A DNA stretch of 64,000 nt, taken from NCBI GenBank assembly GCA_949051815.1, contig CARQVR010000002.1:102660-166659 (forward strand), in the 5' to 3' direction. This DNA comes from an uncultured Lachnospiraceae bacterium (GTDB taxonomy: Bacteria; Bacillota; Clostridia; Lachnospirales; Lachnospiraceae). Under the pieces are notes generated by a model that was not told the DNA's origin, did no database searches, and saw nothing but the letters and a program-made list of their open reading frames with translations. Shown here in pieces: positions 1 to 8,984 of the stretch. Positions within the stretch are counted from its first letter, which is position 1. Each line of letters begins with the position of its first letter. A program made the translations under genes and the position numbers.

Positions 1-1
1 G

Positions 2-1114
2 CTTGATATAGCGGTGGATTTATTGTGGCTTCGCCCGAAAAAAGTAGGGGGCACCGAATTTTATATCAGAAATCTGTTGGACGGTTTCCTGCGGCTTGAG
101 GAGCCTTTTCGTCTTCTCTTGCTTGTATCGGAGGACAATAAGGAGACGTTTCGCCACTATACGCGGGACAAGCGGATCGCGCTTTTGGAGACGAATGTGG
201 TTTCCGCCAATATCGCGGGGCGGATTTTGTGGAATTTTTTCTGTCAGAACCGTTTTCTCAGAAGGAGGGGCGTCCGCAAATGTTTTGTGCCGGTTTACTG
301 CCGCCCGCTGTTTAACGGCGGCATTACCTATGTCAACGTGATCCATGATCTGCAGGCGGCACATTATCCGGAGTACCATCCATTCCACGAGATTGCCTAC
401 TCCAGACTGTGCTGGTGGCTGGACGCGCATTTTTCCAGACATCTTGTGGCGATATCCGATTGGGTGAGGGATGACGTCAGGGAAAAGTATCATGTGAAGA
501 GCGGGAAAATCACAACCATCTACAATCCGATTACGGTGGACAAAGAGGAGACGGTTTCCTTTGAGCGGCTTGCGGAGAAATATCATGTGGCCGATAAGGA
601 ATTTTATTATACGGTCGCGCAGTTGATTCCGCATAAGAATCTGGATACGCTGATCGCCGTGATGGAACGGATTAAGAATACCCGCACAGGGCTGCCGTGC
701 CGGCTGTTGATTTCCGGGGTGAACGGGGAGAGTCGGGATAAACAGGAACGCCAGATCAGGGAGAGAGGTCTGGAGCGGGAAGTGACGCTCACGGGGTTTG
801 TGGAAAATGCCGAGAGAAACGCCCTGTACCGCCATTGTCTGGCATTTCTTTTTCCGAGCGTGTTTGAAGGGTTTGGTATGCCGCCGGTGGAGGCGATGCT
901 CTTTGGCACTGTGGTGATTACCACGGACAGGACGTGCATTCCGGAGGTGACGCAGGGAAAGGCGAACTATGTGAAGGATCCTTACGATGTGGAGGAATGG
1001 ATCCGGGTCATGCAAAATCCGGCCGACAGGATCGCGGAAATGGATTTTGGAAAATATGACCAGAGAAAGCTTGGCAGAAAGTATTATGAACTGCTGATGG
1101 AGCAGTTGGGATAG
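2..1114 (+). CDS. Glycosyltransferase family 4, 5'-truncated by window edge
   Basis: A GT-B glycosyltransferase that transfers a sugar from a nucleotide donor during glycan assembly in the cytoplasm. The open frame reads through the left edge (the codons before position 14 give L-D-I-A), so the true start lies outside the window and the GTG at 14 is not the start. Seen: an N-terminal glycine loop (KKVGGTEFYIRNL) and the retaining-GT4 donor-site motif SVFEGFGMPPVEAM near residue 282, with the E-x7-E spacing typical of the family. It lies first in a run of same-strand glycan genes. The donor and acceptor cannot be told. Confidence 0.9.
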   Translation, partial: LDIAVDLLWLRPKKVGGTEFYIRNLLDGFLRLEEPFRLLLLVSEDNKETFRHYTRDKRIALLETNVVSANIAGRILWNFFCQNRFLRRRGVRKCFVPVYCRPLFNGGITYVNVIHDLQAAHYPEYHPFHEIAYSRLCWWLDAHFSRHLVAISDWVRDDVREKYHVKSGKITTIYNPITVDKEETVSFERLAEKYHVADKEFYYTVAQLIPHKNLDTLIAVMERIKNTRTGLPCRLLISGVNGESRDKQERQIRERGLEREVTLTGFVENAERNALYRHCLAFLFPSVFEGFGMPPVEAMLFGTVVITTDRTCIPEVTQGKANYVKDPYDVEEWIRVMQNPADRIAEMDFGKYDQRKLGRKYYELLMEQLG

Positions 1115-1222
1115 AAAACGGTTTTGTAACGATAAAGGAGCCGGAAAGCGATACGGTTTCTGCCGGAAAACAGCGGAGGCGGAAGCGATGATGGCGGAGA
1201 GAAGAGCGGGAATGGTGCGGCT

Positions 1223-2128
1223 ATGAAACTGGCGGTTATTTTAGTAAATTATAACGGGGAAAAATATAATAAGGCGTGTATCGAATCCATACTGGCAAAC
1301 AGCGGTATAGAGGAATTAAAGATCATTGTGGCGGACAATGCTTCTCAGGATAATTCCATGCGGCTTCTGGAGAAGCAATATGCGGGCGATGACCGGCTGG
1401 AGCTTCTGCGGCTTGATGATAATTACGGCTTTTCCCGCGCCAACAATGAGGGGATCCGGCGCGCCGGGGAATGGGGTGCGGACGCGGTTCTTCTCCTGAA
1501 CAACGACACGGAGGCCGCGCCGGATCTGCTGTCCCGGCTTCTGGAATGCGCGAAAAGGCATCCGGGCAGCGTGATCGTGCCGAAGATCTGTTACAGCGAC
1601 GACAGGAACCGGCTCTGGTCCGCCGGAGGGCGCTTTTCTCCGGTGATAAAGAAGGCGCGGCACATCGGGCTGGATGAGAGGGATGAGGGACAGTATGAGC
1701 AGGAGCGGGGGATTGATTTCGCGACGGGGTGCTGTCTGTGGATTCCGGGGGAAGTGATAGAGAAGGCGGGGACGCTGGACGAGCGTTTTTTCCTCTACTA
1801 CGAGGACACCGAATACAGCTTTCGCCTGAAAAAGGCAGGGGTTTCCATCTGTTATTGTCCTGCGGCGGTTCTGTATCATAAGGTGGGGGCGAGCACCAGA
1901 GGCGCGGGCAGCGCGCTTTGCGCTTACTATATCGCCCGCAACTGGCTGTTGTGCAGCAGACTCCATCTGGGGCGTCGTTATCCGCTGTTTTTAGCCTACT
2001 ACGCGCTGAATCGGACGGCCTGCTGCCTGCTGTGGCTGATGCGCGGGAAAAAAGAGCTTATTCTGGCCACGCTGCGGGGAATAGGGGATTACCGCAGAGG
2101 GCTTTTTGGGAAGTCGCGGTTTTATTGA
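1223..2128 (+). CDS. Glycosyltransferase family 2 (rhamnosyltransferase-like)
   Basis: A GT-A inverting transferase of about 301 residues. The N-terminus has the GT2 pattern VILVNYNGEKY, then VADNASQDNS (nucleotide binding) and NNDTE near residue 92 in the place of the DxD metal motif. Downstream FATGCCLWIP and the FLYYEDTEYSFRLKKAG acceptor-side block are typical of WbbL/rhamnosyltransferase-type GT2 proteins. A basic, hydrophobic C-terminus suggests membrane association. Sugar specificity is not readable from sequence. A strong hairpin overlaps its stop codon. Confidence 0.88.
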   Translation: MKLAVILVNYNGEKYNKACIESILANSGIEELKIIVADNASQDNSMRLLEKQYAGDDRLELLRLDDNYGFSRANNEGIRRAGEWGADAVLLLNNDTEAAPDLLSRLLECAKRHPGSVIVPKICYSDDRNRLWSAGGRFSPVIKKARHIGLDERDEGQYEQERGIDFATGCCLWIPGEVIEKAGTLDERFFLYYEDTEYSFRLKKAGVSICYCPAAVLYHKVGASTRGAGSALCAYYIARNWLLCSRLHLGRRYPLFLAYYALNRTACCLLWLMRGKKELILATLRGIGDYRRGLFGKSRFY

Positions 2129-2174
2129 AATATTGTAACAGTGAAGCCGAAGGCTGAACTGTTACGAAATATTT
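2128..2174. repeat. Intergenic palindromic hairpin overlapping a stop codon
   Basis: AAATATT-GTAACAGT (2128-2142) pairs with ACTGTTAC-g-AAATATTT (2158-2174). The loop holds a second small stem, AGCC-gaa-GGCT (2145-2155). It has no trailing T-run beyond the stem, so it is more like a REP-type palindrome or RNA-stability hairpin than a classic terminator. Confidence 0.6.
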
Positions 2175-2195
2175 ACATTAAATAGGGAGTATGCT

Positions 2196-3332
2196 ATGAT
2201 GAAAAAAGGATATTATATCCATTTTCAGGGGCGGCAGTCCATCGGCGTCAGCAAAAAAATTGACATGCAGATGGAGGAGTTCCGGAAGTTTTACGATATG
2301 CGGGAGATAGAGGTCGGGACGCCTTCCCGCCCGCTTGCAGCGCGGGTGCTCGGGCTTTTTCCAACAGCGTCTATCACGAGAGATTACGAGGAGGCCTTTG
2401 CGAAGCTGGATGACCCTGATTTTCTCTATGTCAGGAGGACGGTTGCGGACAGGGCTTACTTTCTTTTTTGGAAGAAGATTAAGGAGCGCTATCCGAAGTG
2501 CCTGATTATCGTCGAGCTTTTTACCTATCCATACGACAGGGATGACTTCGGCAAGTGGAATGCATGGCCCTTTTATTTAAAGGAGCTGATCTATCGCCCG
2601 AAGCTGAAAAAATATATCGACCGTTTCGTGACGTACACGGAAGACGACATGATATTCGGAATCCCCGCGATCCATTCTTCAAACGGGATTTATGTGGAGA
2701 GCATTCCCCAGATTGGGGGAGCGTTCAGGGAGAAGCATATCAATATCATCGGCGTTGCCTTTATGCAGCGGCATCACGGCTATGAGCGTATCATAGAGGG
2801 GCTGCGGGCATACTATGACGCAGAGGAGACGCCGGACTGTCTGGTGGAGCTTCATCTGGTGGGTGACGGACCGGAGAAGCCTTTCTATCAGGAACTGACC
2901 GGAAAATACCATCTGGAAGCGTATGTGCATTTTTATCCTACGCTTTCGGGGGAGGAGCTGGACAGGCTGTATGATATCTGCGATATTGCGCTGGTGTCCT
3001 TTGGCATGTACAAGGCGAAATTTTACGGAAAAATGGGGGCATTGAAATCCAGAGAGTGTCTGGCAAAGGGGATGCCGCTGATTACCGGCTGTGCCATTGA
3101 CGTGCTGCCGGAGGATTACCCTTATGCAAAGGTGTTCCCAAATGACGGGAGTCCGGTAGATACGAGGGAAATCGTGGCCTTTTACGAGCGGGTCAGAGGG
3201 ATGGCGGGAAGCAAGAAAGAGCTGTCCGATATCATCAGACAGTTTGCGCTGACGCACGTCAGCATGGAGGCCGTGATGCGCCCTGTGGTAGAATATATCA
3301 TGTCAGCAGAAAATCAAGCGCGAACGAAGTGA
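2196..3332 (+). CDS. GT-B glycosyltransferase (GT4-like)
   Basis: A 378-residue protein with a two-lobe GT-B layout. The C-terminal lobe contains IIGVAFMQRHHGYERII, the HLVGDGPEK turn near residue 226, and SRECLAKGMPLITG in the donor-binding position. It starts at ATG 2196 behind AGGGAG. The N-terminal lobe is divergent (IHFQGRQSIGVSKKID). It sits between a GT2 gene and a UDP-GlcNAc 2-epimerase, so a role in assembling the same polymer is likely. Substrate unknown. Confidence 0.78.
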   Translation: MMKKGYYIHFQGRQSIGVSKKIDMQMEEFRKFYDMREIEVGTPSRPLAARVLGLFPTASITRDYEEAFAKLDDPDFLYVRRTVADRAYFLFWKKIKERYPKCLIIVELFTYPYDRDDFGKWNAWPFYLKELIYRPKLKKYIDRFVTYTEDDMIFGIPAIHSSNGIYVESIPQIGGAFREKHINIIGVAFMQRHHGYERIIEGLRAYYDAEETPDCLVELHLVGDGPEKPFYQELTGKYHLEAYVHFYPTLSGEELDRLYDICDIALVSFGMYKAKFYGKMGALKSRECLAKGMPLITGCAIDVLPEDYPYAKVFPNDGSPVDTREIVAFYERVRGMAGSKKELSDIIRQFALTHVSMEAVMRPVVEYIMSAENQARTK

Positions 3333-3354
3333 GCATTTGATTTTACCTGACATG
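3299..3354. repeat. Intergenic compound palindrome
   Basis: CATGTCAG (3299-3306) pairs with CTGACATG (3347-3354), and AAAATCAA (3310-3317) pairs with TTGATTTT (3337-3344). The centre carries the GCGAACGAAGTGAGCA-type sequence. The structure covers the end and stop codon of the preceding glycosyltransferase gene. There is no T-run, so a terminator is unlikely. Confidence 0.6.
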
Positions 3355-3393
3355 ATAACGAAAGAATCAGAGAGCGCGGGTGGAAAGGAATTT

Positions 3394-4470
3394 ATGATTA
3401 CACATATTGTAGGGAACAGGCCGCAGTTTATCAAATTAGCGCCGCTGTATCACCAACTGGAACGGGCGGGATATGAACAGAATATCATTCACAGCGGACA
3501 GCATTACGACGAGAATATGTCCGATGTTTTTTTTGCGCAGCTTGGCATACCGGCGCCGTGTATCAACCTGTTTGCGGGCGGCGGAAGCCATGCGCAGATG
3601 ACGGCGAAAACCATGACGGGGCTGGAAGAGGCGCTTCTTGCGAAGAAGCCCGATCTGGTCATTTTGTACGGCGATACCAACACGACGCTGGCGGGAGCCG
3701 TGGTTGCGGCGAAACTGTGTATGCCCGTTGCCCATGTGGAGGCGGGGACGCGGGTGCACGATAAAGCAAACCCTGAGGAGTGCAACAGGATTGTGACGGA
3801 TCATTTGTCGGATATCCTGTTCTGTCCGGACGCCATATCTCTGGAAAATTTAGAGCGGGAAGGTCTGGGGCAGGCAGCGTATATCACAGGGGATATCATG
3901 TACGACACGTATCTGTCCATTGCGGAAAAAACCGCTGCCGGACAGGAGCCCTGGCAGGAAGAGATCGTGGTAATGACATGGCACAGGCAGGAGAATACGG
4001 CGGATCGGGAGCGGATGGAGAGCATTCTGCGTCTGGTGGAACGGCTGGAAAGCAAGGTGGTCTGTCCCCTGCATCCCCGCACCAGAAAGTGTCTGGAAAC
4101 TTACGGTCTGATGGAGCGGGCGGCGGCGATTCCCAATTTTGAAATCACAGAGCCGGTCGGATATGTGGAAATGGTGACGCTGATGAACAGGGCGAAGCTG
4201 ATTCTGACAGATTCCGGCGGCGTGTCCAAGGAATCCTCCTATGCCGGGGCGAAATGTCTTTTCATGCTGGAGCTTGATGTGTGGGAGGATCTGGTGCGGG
4301 ACGGATGGATTCATAAGTTTAACCCGCAGGATGAGGAGAGCGTGGCACAGGCGCTTCGCTTTGCCGCTTCGGCGGAACGTGTACCGCTTGAGAAAAGACC
4401 CCGGTATTACGGGGACGGTCATGCGGCGGAAAAGATTGTGCGGACGCTGGAGGAGGCGAAGCTGCTCTGA
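3394..4470 (+). CDS. wecB: UDP-N-acetylglucosamine 2-epimerase, non-hydrolysing
   Basis: Interconverts UDP-GlcNAc and UDP-ManNAc, supplying ManNAc-type precursors to the polymer. The start ITHIVGNRPQFIKLAPL is the family N-terminus. Further motifs are HSGQHYDENMSDVFF, GDTNTT near residue 92, HVEAGTR near 113 and DSGGVSKESS near 272. I place the start at ATG 3394, with GGAAAGG just upstream, rather than at the frame's first codon 57 bases earlier, because only this start gives the family N-terminus. About 358 residues, normal for WecB/MnaA. Confidence 0.93.
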   Translation: MITHIVGNRPQFIKLAPLYHQLERAGYEQNIIHSGQHYDENMSDVFFAQLGIPAPCINLFAGGGSHAQMTAKTMTGLEEALLAKKPDLVILYGDTNTTLAGAVVAAKLCMPVAHVEAGTRVHDKANPEECNRIVTDHLSDILFCPDAISLENLEREGLGQAAYITGDIMYDTYLSIAEKTAAGQEPWQEEIVVMTWHRQENTADRERMESILRLVERLESKVVCPLHPRTRKCLETYGLMERAAAIPNFEITEPVGYVEMVTLMNRAKLILTDSGGVSKESSYAGAKCLFMLELDVWEDLVRDGWIHKFNPQDEESVAQALRFAASAERVPLEKRPRYYGDGHAAEKIVRTLEEAKLL

Positions 4471-4517
4471 CATCTGGCACATACGTCCGGGGAAAATGCT
4501 TTGGCATGGAGGAAATC

Positions 4518-5642
4518 ATGGAATTCAGGGATTTAAAAAGACAATATCAGATGCATAAAAAGGAAATCGACGGTGCGCTGCAGGAAGTGATCGACGGTGC
4601 GCATTTTATAAGCGGGCCGCAGGTGACACAGTTGGAGCAGGAGCTGGCGGCGTATGCGGGTGTGGGGCACTGTATTACCTGTGCCAACGGCACGGACGCC
4701 TTGCAGCTTGCCCTGATGGCGTGGGAGATTGGCGCCGGGGACGCGGTGTTTGTGCCGGATTTCACCTTTTTTTCCAGCGGAGAAGTGGTGCCCCTTGTGG
4801 GAGCCGTTCCGGTGTTTGTGGACATAGACAGAGATACCTTTAATATCAGCACGGACAGCCTGCGAAACGCTGTGGAATATGTGCTTCATCATACGGATTT
4901 AAAGCCGAAGGCGGTGGTGGCAGTGGATCTGTTCGGGCAGCCTGCGGACTATGAGGCGCTGCGTCAGACGGCCGCGGAATACGGTCTGCTCGTACTGGAG
5001 GACGCAGCCCAGTCCTTTGGCGGTATGGCAGACGGAAAAAAGGCGTGCAGCTTCGGGGATATCTCCACCACTTCCTTTTTTCCGGCGAAACCGCTCGGCT
5101 GTTATGGCGACGGCGGCGCCGTGTTCACCGACAACGAGGCGTGGGCAGAAAGGCTCAGGTCGCTTCATGTGCACGGGAAAGGCAGCGATAAGTATGATAA
5201 TACCCGCATCGGGTTAAACTCCCGTCTGGATACGATGCAGGCGGCGGTGCTTTTACAGAAGATGCGTTTTTTTGAGGAAGAGGTGGCGGCGTGTAACCGT
5301 GTGGCGGCTAAGTATGACGAGCGTCTGCGGGGAACGGTGAAAACGCCGGTTATTCGGGACGGCGTGCGCTCGAGCTGGGCGCAGTATACGATCTGTCTGC
5401 GGGACGCACAGGAGAGAGAACATGTGATGGCGCAGATGAAAGCCGACGGCATTCCGGGTATGGTCTACTATAGGAAGCCGATGCACAGGCAGGAAGCCTT
5501 TGCGGGGATGCTTTGCGGGGCGGAGCGCTGTGAGAACACGGAATATATCTGCGAGAGGTGCCTGTCTTTGCCGATGCACCCTTACATGGAGGACGCGGAG
5601 ATCGACGCGGTGTGCGGGAGCGTGAAGAAAGCCGTGGGATGA
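4518..5642 (+). CDS. DegT/DnrJ/EryC1/StrS-family sugar aminotransferase (WbpE-like)
   Basis: A PLP enzyme that aminates a nucleotide-linked keto-sugar. Motifs: CANGTDALQLAL (cofactor phosphate site), EDAAQSFGG near residue 160 (Asp to the pyridine N), and SFFPAKPLGCYGDGG near 187, whose Lys forms the Schiff base. The FFPAKPLGCYGDGGAVF block is closest in memory to WbpE (UDP-2-acetamido-3-keto-glucuronate aminotransferase); the exact substrate is inferred. Start chosen at ATG 4518 because GGAGG lies 5 bases upstream. An in-frame ATG at 4506 lacks such a site. Confidence 0.9.
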   Translation: MEFRDLKRQYQMHKKEIDGALQEVIDGAHFISGPQVTQLEQELAAYAGVGHCITCANGTDALQLALMAWEIGAGDAVFVPDFTFFSSGEVVPLVGAVPVFVDIDRDTFNISTDSLRNAVEYVLHHTDLKPKAVVAVDLFGQPADYEALRQTAAEYGLLVLEDAAQSFGGMADGKKACSFGDISTTSFFPAKPLGCYGDGGAVFTDNEAWAERLRSLHVHGKGSDKYDNTRIGLNSRLDTMQAAVLLQKMRFFEEEVAACNRVAAKYDERLRGTVKTPVIRDGVRSSWAQYTICLRDAQEREHVMAQMKADGIPGMVYYRKPMHRQEAFAGMLCGAERCENTEYICERCLSLPMHPYMEDAEIDAVCGSVKKAVG

Positions 5643-5714
5643 TGCAGGCGTTTTCGCAGGGATTTGGTTTTCGCGCAGGGCGGCAGGGAAACCGGAGCCT
5701 GAGGAGAAAAAGAG

Positions 5715-7460
5715 ATGTGCCGGACAGACGGCAGAGATGAGGATATGGGAGAGAAGATAGCGCTGCGGGGCTGGCTTGCAGCCAGCCGGAATATGAAAAT
5801 CACCTGTCTTGGTGAATATATGGATTTGGGCGTCTGCGTGCAATACCGGAATCTGCTGAACAAATTTCCGCAGGATCAGATTTTTTTATCCTATGCGGAT
5901 CAGGTTAGCTTTTTGGACGGTTATGTGTACAATAAGGACGAGTTTCTCTGTCCCGAAGGATTCGGACAGTGGCCGGAGTCTTTTTCCTGCTCTCTTTTAA
6001 AAGACCGGACAGCGCATTTCCGGAAACTGCGGGGGGCTTTCTGCGGGTATTTCTACGACAAGGAAACGGATCAGGTGACAGCCTATACGGATCACGTTTC
6101 CAATAAGGCGTTATACTATTATGTGGACGGGGACAGATGGATTTTGTCCAACTATGTGGATTTTATCGTGCGTGTCCTGCGGGCGAACGGCATCCCGTAT
6201 CAGTTTGACGAGACTGCCGCCAAATATATGCTGTCCTACGGCTATATGCTGGACGACAGCACCTATGTGAAAGAGATACGCCGTCTGCTTCCCGGATGCT
6301 ATGCGACGATCACCGGAGACGGGGCGGATATCACGCAGTATTATAAACTGCAGTGCCACGAGCAGTCCATGACGGAGGATGAGGCGCTTTTGAAGCTGGA
6401 TGGCGCGTTCCGGCAGGCGGTGGCAAGGGAATTTGAGAAGGATAAGGAATACGGTTACAGACATCTGGTGGACTTAAGCGCAGGACTGGACAGCCGCATG
6501 GTCTGCTGGGTGGCGCACGATATGGGCTATACGGAGCAGACCAATTTGTCCTACAGTAAGCTCGGTTACAGAGACGACGTGATATCGGGCAAAATCGCCA
6601 GACATCTTGGGCATGAATACCTTTTCCGGGCGCTCGATGATGTGCGGTGGATGTACGATGTGGACGAGATGACGCTGAAAAATAACGGCGCGGCTATCTG
6701 CCATGGCATGACCGGCGGCAACCGGATGCTAAGGTGCGTCAATATGGAGCAGTATGGGATAGAACATACAGGAATTATCGGCGGGCCGACGATGGCGAGC
6801 TATTATAAGGATCGCGCGACGGCATACGCGAAACCGCAGTTCGGGCTGAATGCGTATTCCACGAAGCTGGGATATACCTTTGACGAAAAGGTGCTTGCGC
6901 AGCATGAGACGCAGGAGGCGTTTGCCATGAATACGCGCGGGCTTCTGGGGATGCAGGTCTCCTATATGACCAGACAGAATTACATCGAGTGCACTTCTCC
7001 TTTTGCGGACGTGGATATGCTGGAGACGGCTTTCTCCATCCCCTATGAGTACCGGGTGGACGATAAGCTGTATATGAGATGGATCGCGGAAAAATATCCG
7101 GGTGCGGCGGAGTTTGGCTGGGAAAAATGGGGCGGCGTCAAGCCGAAGAAGAGTCATATCTTTTTCAGAAAAGTGAAAACCACGAAGCGGCTGTGCAGCG
7201 CACATGTCCGCAGACTGCTGCACAGGGCGGATCCCGACTCCATGAACCCGATGGATTACTGGTACGGGCGGGATGAAAAGGTCAGGGCATATCTGGACGG
7301 CATGTACGAGGAGCGGATTGGGAGCGCGGTGCTTTCAAAGGAGCTGGCGGAGGATATGCGCAGGCTTTACAGGGAAGGCGCTTTTACGGAAAAGAGTCTG
7401 GTGCTGACGGTGCTTAGTGCGGTGCATCTGTATTTTGAGGGCGGCACGGCGAAAGTTTAG
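5715..7460 (+). CDS. Asparagine-synthase-family protein (glycan amidotransferase-like)
   Basis: 581 residues. The C-terminal half has the ATP-pyrophosphatase loop LVDLSAGLDSRMVCW near residue 252 (PP-loop SGGxDS form with Gly-Gly reduced to Ala-Gly). The N-terminal half resembles the class II glutamine amidotransferase fold (GAFCGYFYDKETDQV, YTDHVSNKALYYY), but no Cys follows the initiator Met, so the glutaminase nucleophile is absent. Such proteins recur in O-antigen and capsule loci, where they are thought to amidate sugar carboxylates; this is inference. The start at 5715 follows GAGGAG. Confidence 0.8.
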   Translation: MCRTDGRDEDMGEKIALRGWLAASRNMKITCLGEYMDLGVCVQYRNLLNKFPQDQIFLSYADQVSFLDGYVYNKDEFLCPEGFGQWPESFSCSLLKDRTAHFRKLRGAFCGYFYDKETDQVTAYTDHVSNKALYYYVDGDRWILSNYVDFIVRVLRANGIPYQFDETAAKYMLSYGYMLDDSTYVKEIRRLLPGCYATITGDGADITQYYKLQCHEQSMTEDEALLKLDGAFRQAVAREFEKDKEYGYRHLVDLSAGLDSRMVCWVAHDMGYTEQTNLSYSKLGYRDDVISGKIARHLGHEYLFRALDDVRWMYDVDEMTLKNNGAAICHGMTGGNRMLRCVNMEQYGIEHTGIIGGPTMASYYKDRATAYAKPQFGLNAYSTKLGYTFDEKVLAQHETQEAFAMNTRGLLGMQVSYMTRQNYIECTSPFADVDMLETAFSIPYEYRVDDKLYMRWIAEKYPGAAEFGWEKWGGVKPKKSHIFFRKVKTTKRLCSAHVRRLLHRADPDSMNPMDYWYGRDEKVRAYLDGMYEERIGSAVLSKELAEDMRRLYREGAFTEKSLVLTVLSAVHLYFEGGTAKV

Positions 7461-7484
7461 TGCACATTAGAAACGAGGCGTATT

Positions 7485-8858
7485 ATGAAGAGACAGGTGG
7501 AAGAAGTAGATTTTCTCATGATCTATGAGCATAAGGTAAGAGAGCTGGAAAACCTGTGCCTGATCAAATATGAGCTGGAAAAACGTGGCTATAAAGTCGT
7601 GATTAAGCATATCGAGGATGAAGAGGCATTAGACGCGGTGAAACCCATCTATCACGCGAAGGTGGTCACCACCATGGCTTGTTACCAGAACGCTTCTTTA
7701 GAATGGCATACGAAGGATTTCGTGTCTTTCGACAAGGTCATCGACATGCAGTGGGAGAATATCGTTTACCCGAAGGATGAGCGGGCAGGCGTATTCAAGA
7801 ACTATACCGGAATCGGCAGAGAGGTGGTCCGGGTGTCGTGGGGAGAGGCAAACAAGCGTCGGCTCTTAAAGGCGGCCCACATGGACGAGCGGAATATCAA
7901 GGTGGTCGGGCATGTGGGAATGGACTTTCTGCGAAGCGGACTCAGAGGGTATTATATGAGCCGGGAGGCGCTTTTTAAGCAGTACGGCCTTCCGATGGAT
8001 AAAAAGATTCTGCTATTCGCTTCGCCTTTTTATGCGGACAACCTCACTGAACAGTATATCGCCGGCATGTGCAAAAGGCATGGCGATGACTGGCGGGATT
8101 ATTATGCGTTTATGATGCGGTCCGAAAAAACGATTCTGGAATGGATGGAGAGGCTGTGTAACGAGCGGGAGGATATCATCGTAATTTACAGACCCCATCC
8201 CGGCCATATCGGAAAGCATATGTCAGAGGTGGCAAAAAGGTGCGGGAACTTTAAGGTAATCAGTGAGAAGTCCGTGAAGCAGTGGATTCTGGCTTCCGAT
8301 ATCATATATACGGGCAACAGTTCTACCATTGTGGAGGCGTTTTTTGCGGACAAGCCATGTTATCTGCTTTTTCCCTATGAGGTGACTGACGGGTATGAGT
8401 TAAAGCTGATCAGCAAGGGTGAAAAAATACGCGATTATGAGCACTTTTACCAGTCTGCCGTGGGGCAGGGAGGTCCGTTTCCGATTTCGCGGGAAGCCAT
8501 CAACGACATTTATCTCGTGGATGAGGTGCCGGGCTATGTGAAATTCGCGGATATGGCAGAGGAGGTGCTGCATGACCCGTCCTACGCGCTGACGAAGGAA
8601 CAGCTTCGTTCCTACCGGAAAAAACAGCCCGTGGCCGTTAAAGTCCAGAAAATGCTGCAACGGCAGGACTGGTTCTATGACAGATACCGGAAACTGCTGG
8701 CGGACGAGAACTGCCACAACAAATGGATCGAGAAACAGCGCGCCCTGCGGCGGCAGAAGGCGGAACGGAATAAGCGGTTTGCCATCGAGAGCACAAACGG
8801 GCAGGAGATTGCAATGATCGTGCAAAAGATTGCGGCGCAACTGGATGAAAAGCGGTAA
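7485..8858 (+). CDS. CDP-glycerol glycerophosphotransferase-like GT-B protein
   Basis: 457 residues. The C-terminal lobe has YRPHPGHIGK near residue 235 and TGNSSTIVEAFFADKPCYLLFP near 276, matching the RPHP and (D/N)SS...E pattern of the teichoic-acid polymerase / surface carbohydrate superfamily. It could transfer an alditol-phosphate or a sugar. It lies between the asparagine-synthase-like gene and a CMP-sugar synthetase, so it may use a CMP-linked donor; that part is inference. Confidence 0.7.
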   Translation: MKRQVEEVDFLMIYEHKVRELENLCLIKYELEKRGYKVVIKHIEDEEALDAVKPIYHAKVVTTMACYQNASLEWHTKDFVSFDKVIDMQWENIVYPKDERAGVFKNYTGIGREVVRVSWGEANKRRLLKAAHMDERNIKVVGHVGMDFLRSGLRGYYMSREALFKQYGLPMDKKILLFASPFYADNLTEQYIAGMCKRHGDDWRDYYAFMMRSEKTILEWMERLCNEREDIIVIYRPHPGHIGKHMSEVAKRCGNFKVISEKSVKQWILASDIIYTGNSSTIVEAFFADKPCYLLFPYEVTDGYELKLISKGEKIRDYEHFYQSAVGQGGPFPISREAINDIYLVDEVPGYVKFADMAEEVLHDPSYALTKEQLRSYRKKQPVAVKVQKMLQRQDWFYDRYRKLLADENCHNKWIEKQRALRRQKAERNKRFAIESTNGQEIAMIVQKIAAQLDEKR

Positions 8859-8984
8859 GAACAGGAGACACAGTAAGGAAGCGGCAATACAGATCCGGCG
8901 AAACTGCTGTCATAGGCAGGAGAAGCCGGAACGCAGAACATTGTAGCAAATAGGAAAAATAAAAGTGAAACGGAGGAAAAGAAC

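Noticed and set aside
3299..3354. Rho-independent terminator between the GT-B gene and the epimerase
   Set aside because: Good stems but no U-tract, and the downstream gene has no promoter of its own. A terminator here would cut the operon.
3527..3534. T8 run inside the epimerase gene as a phase-variation tract
   Set aside because: The reading frame is intact across it, and A/T runs of 7-8 occur several times in this window (for example 41769-41776), so nothing marks it as a switch.
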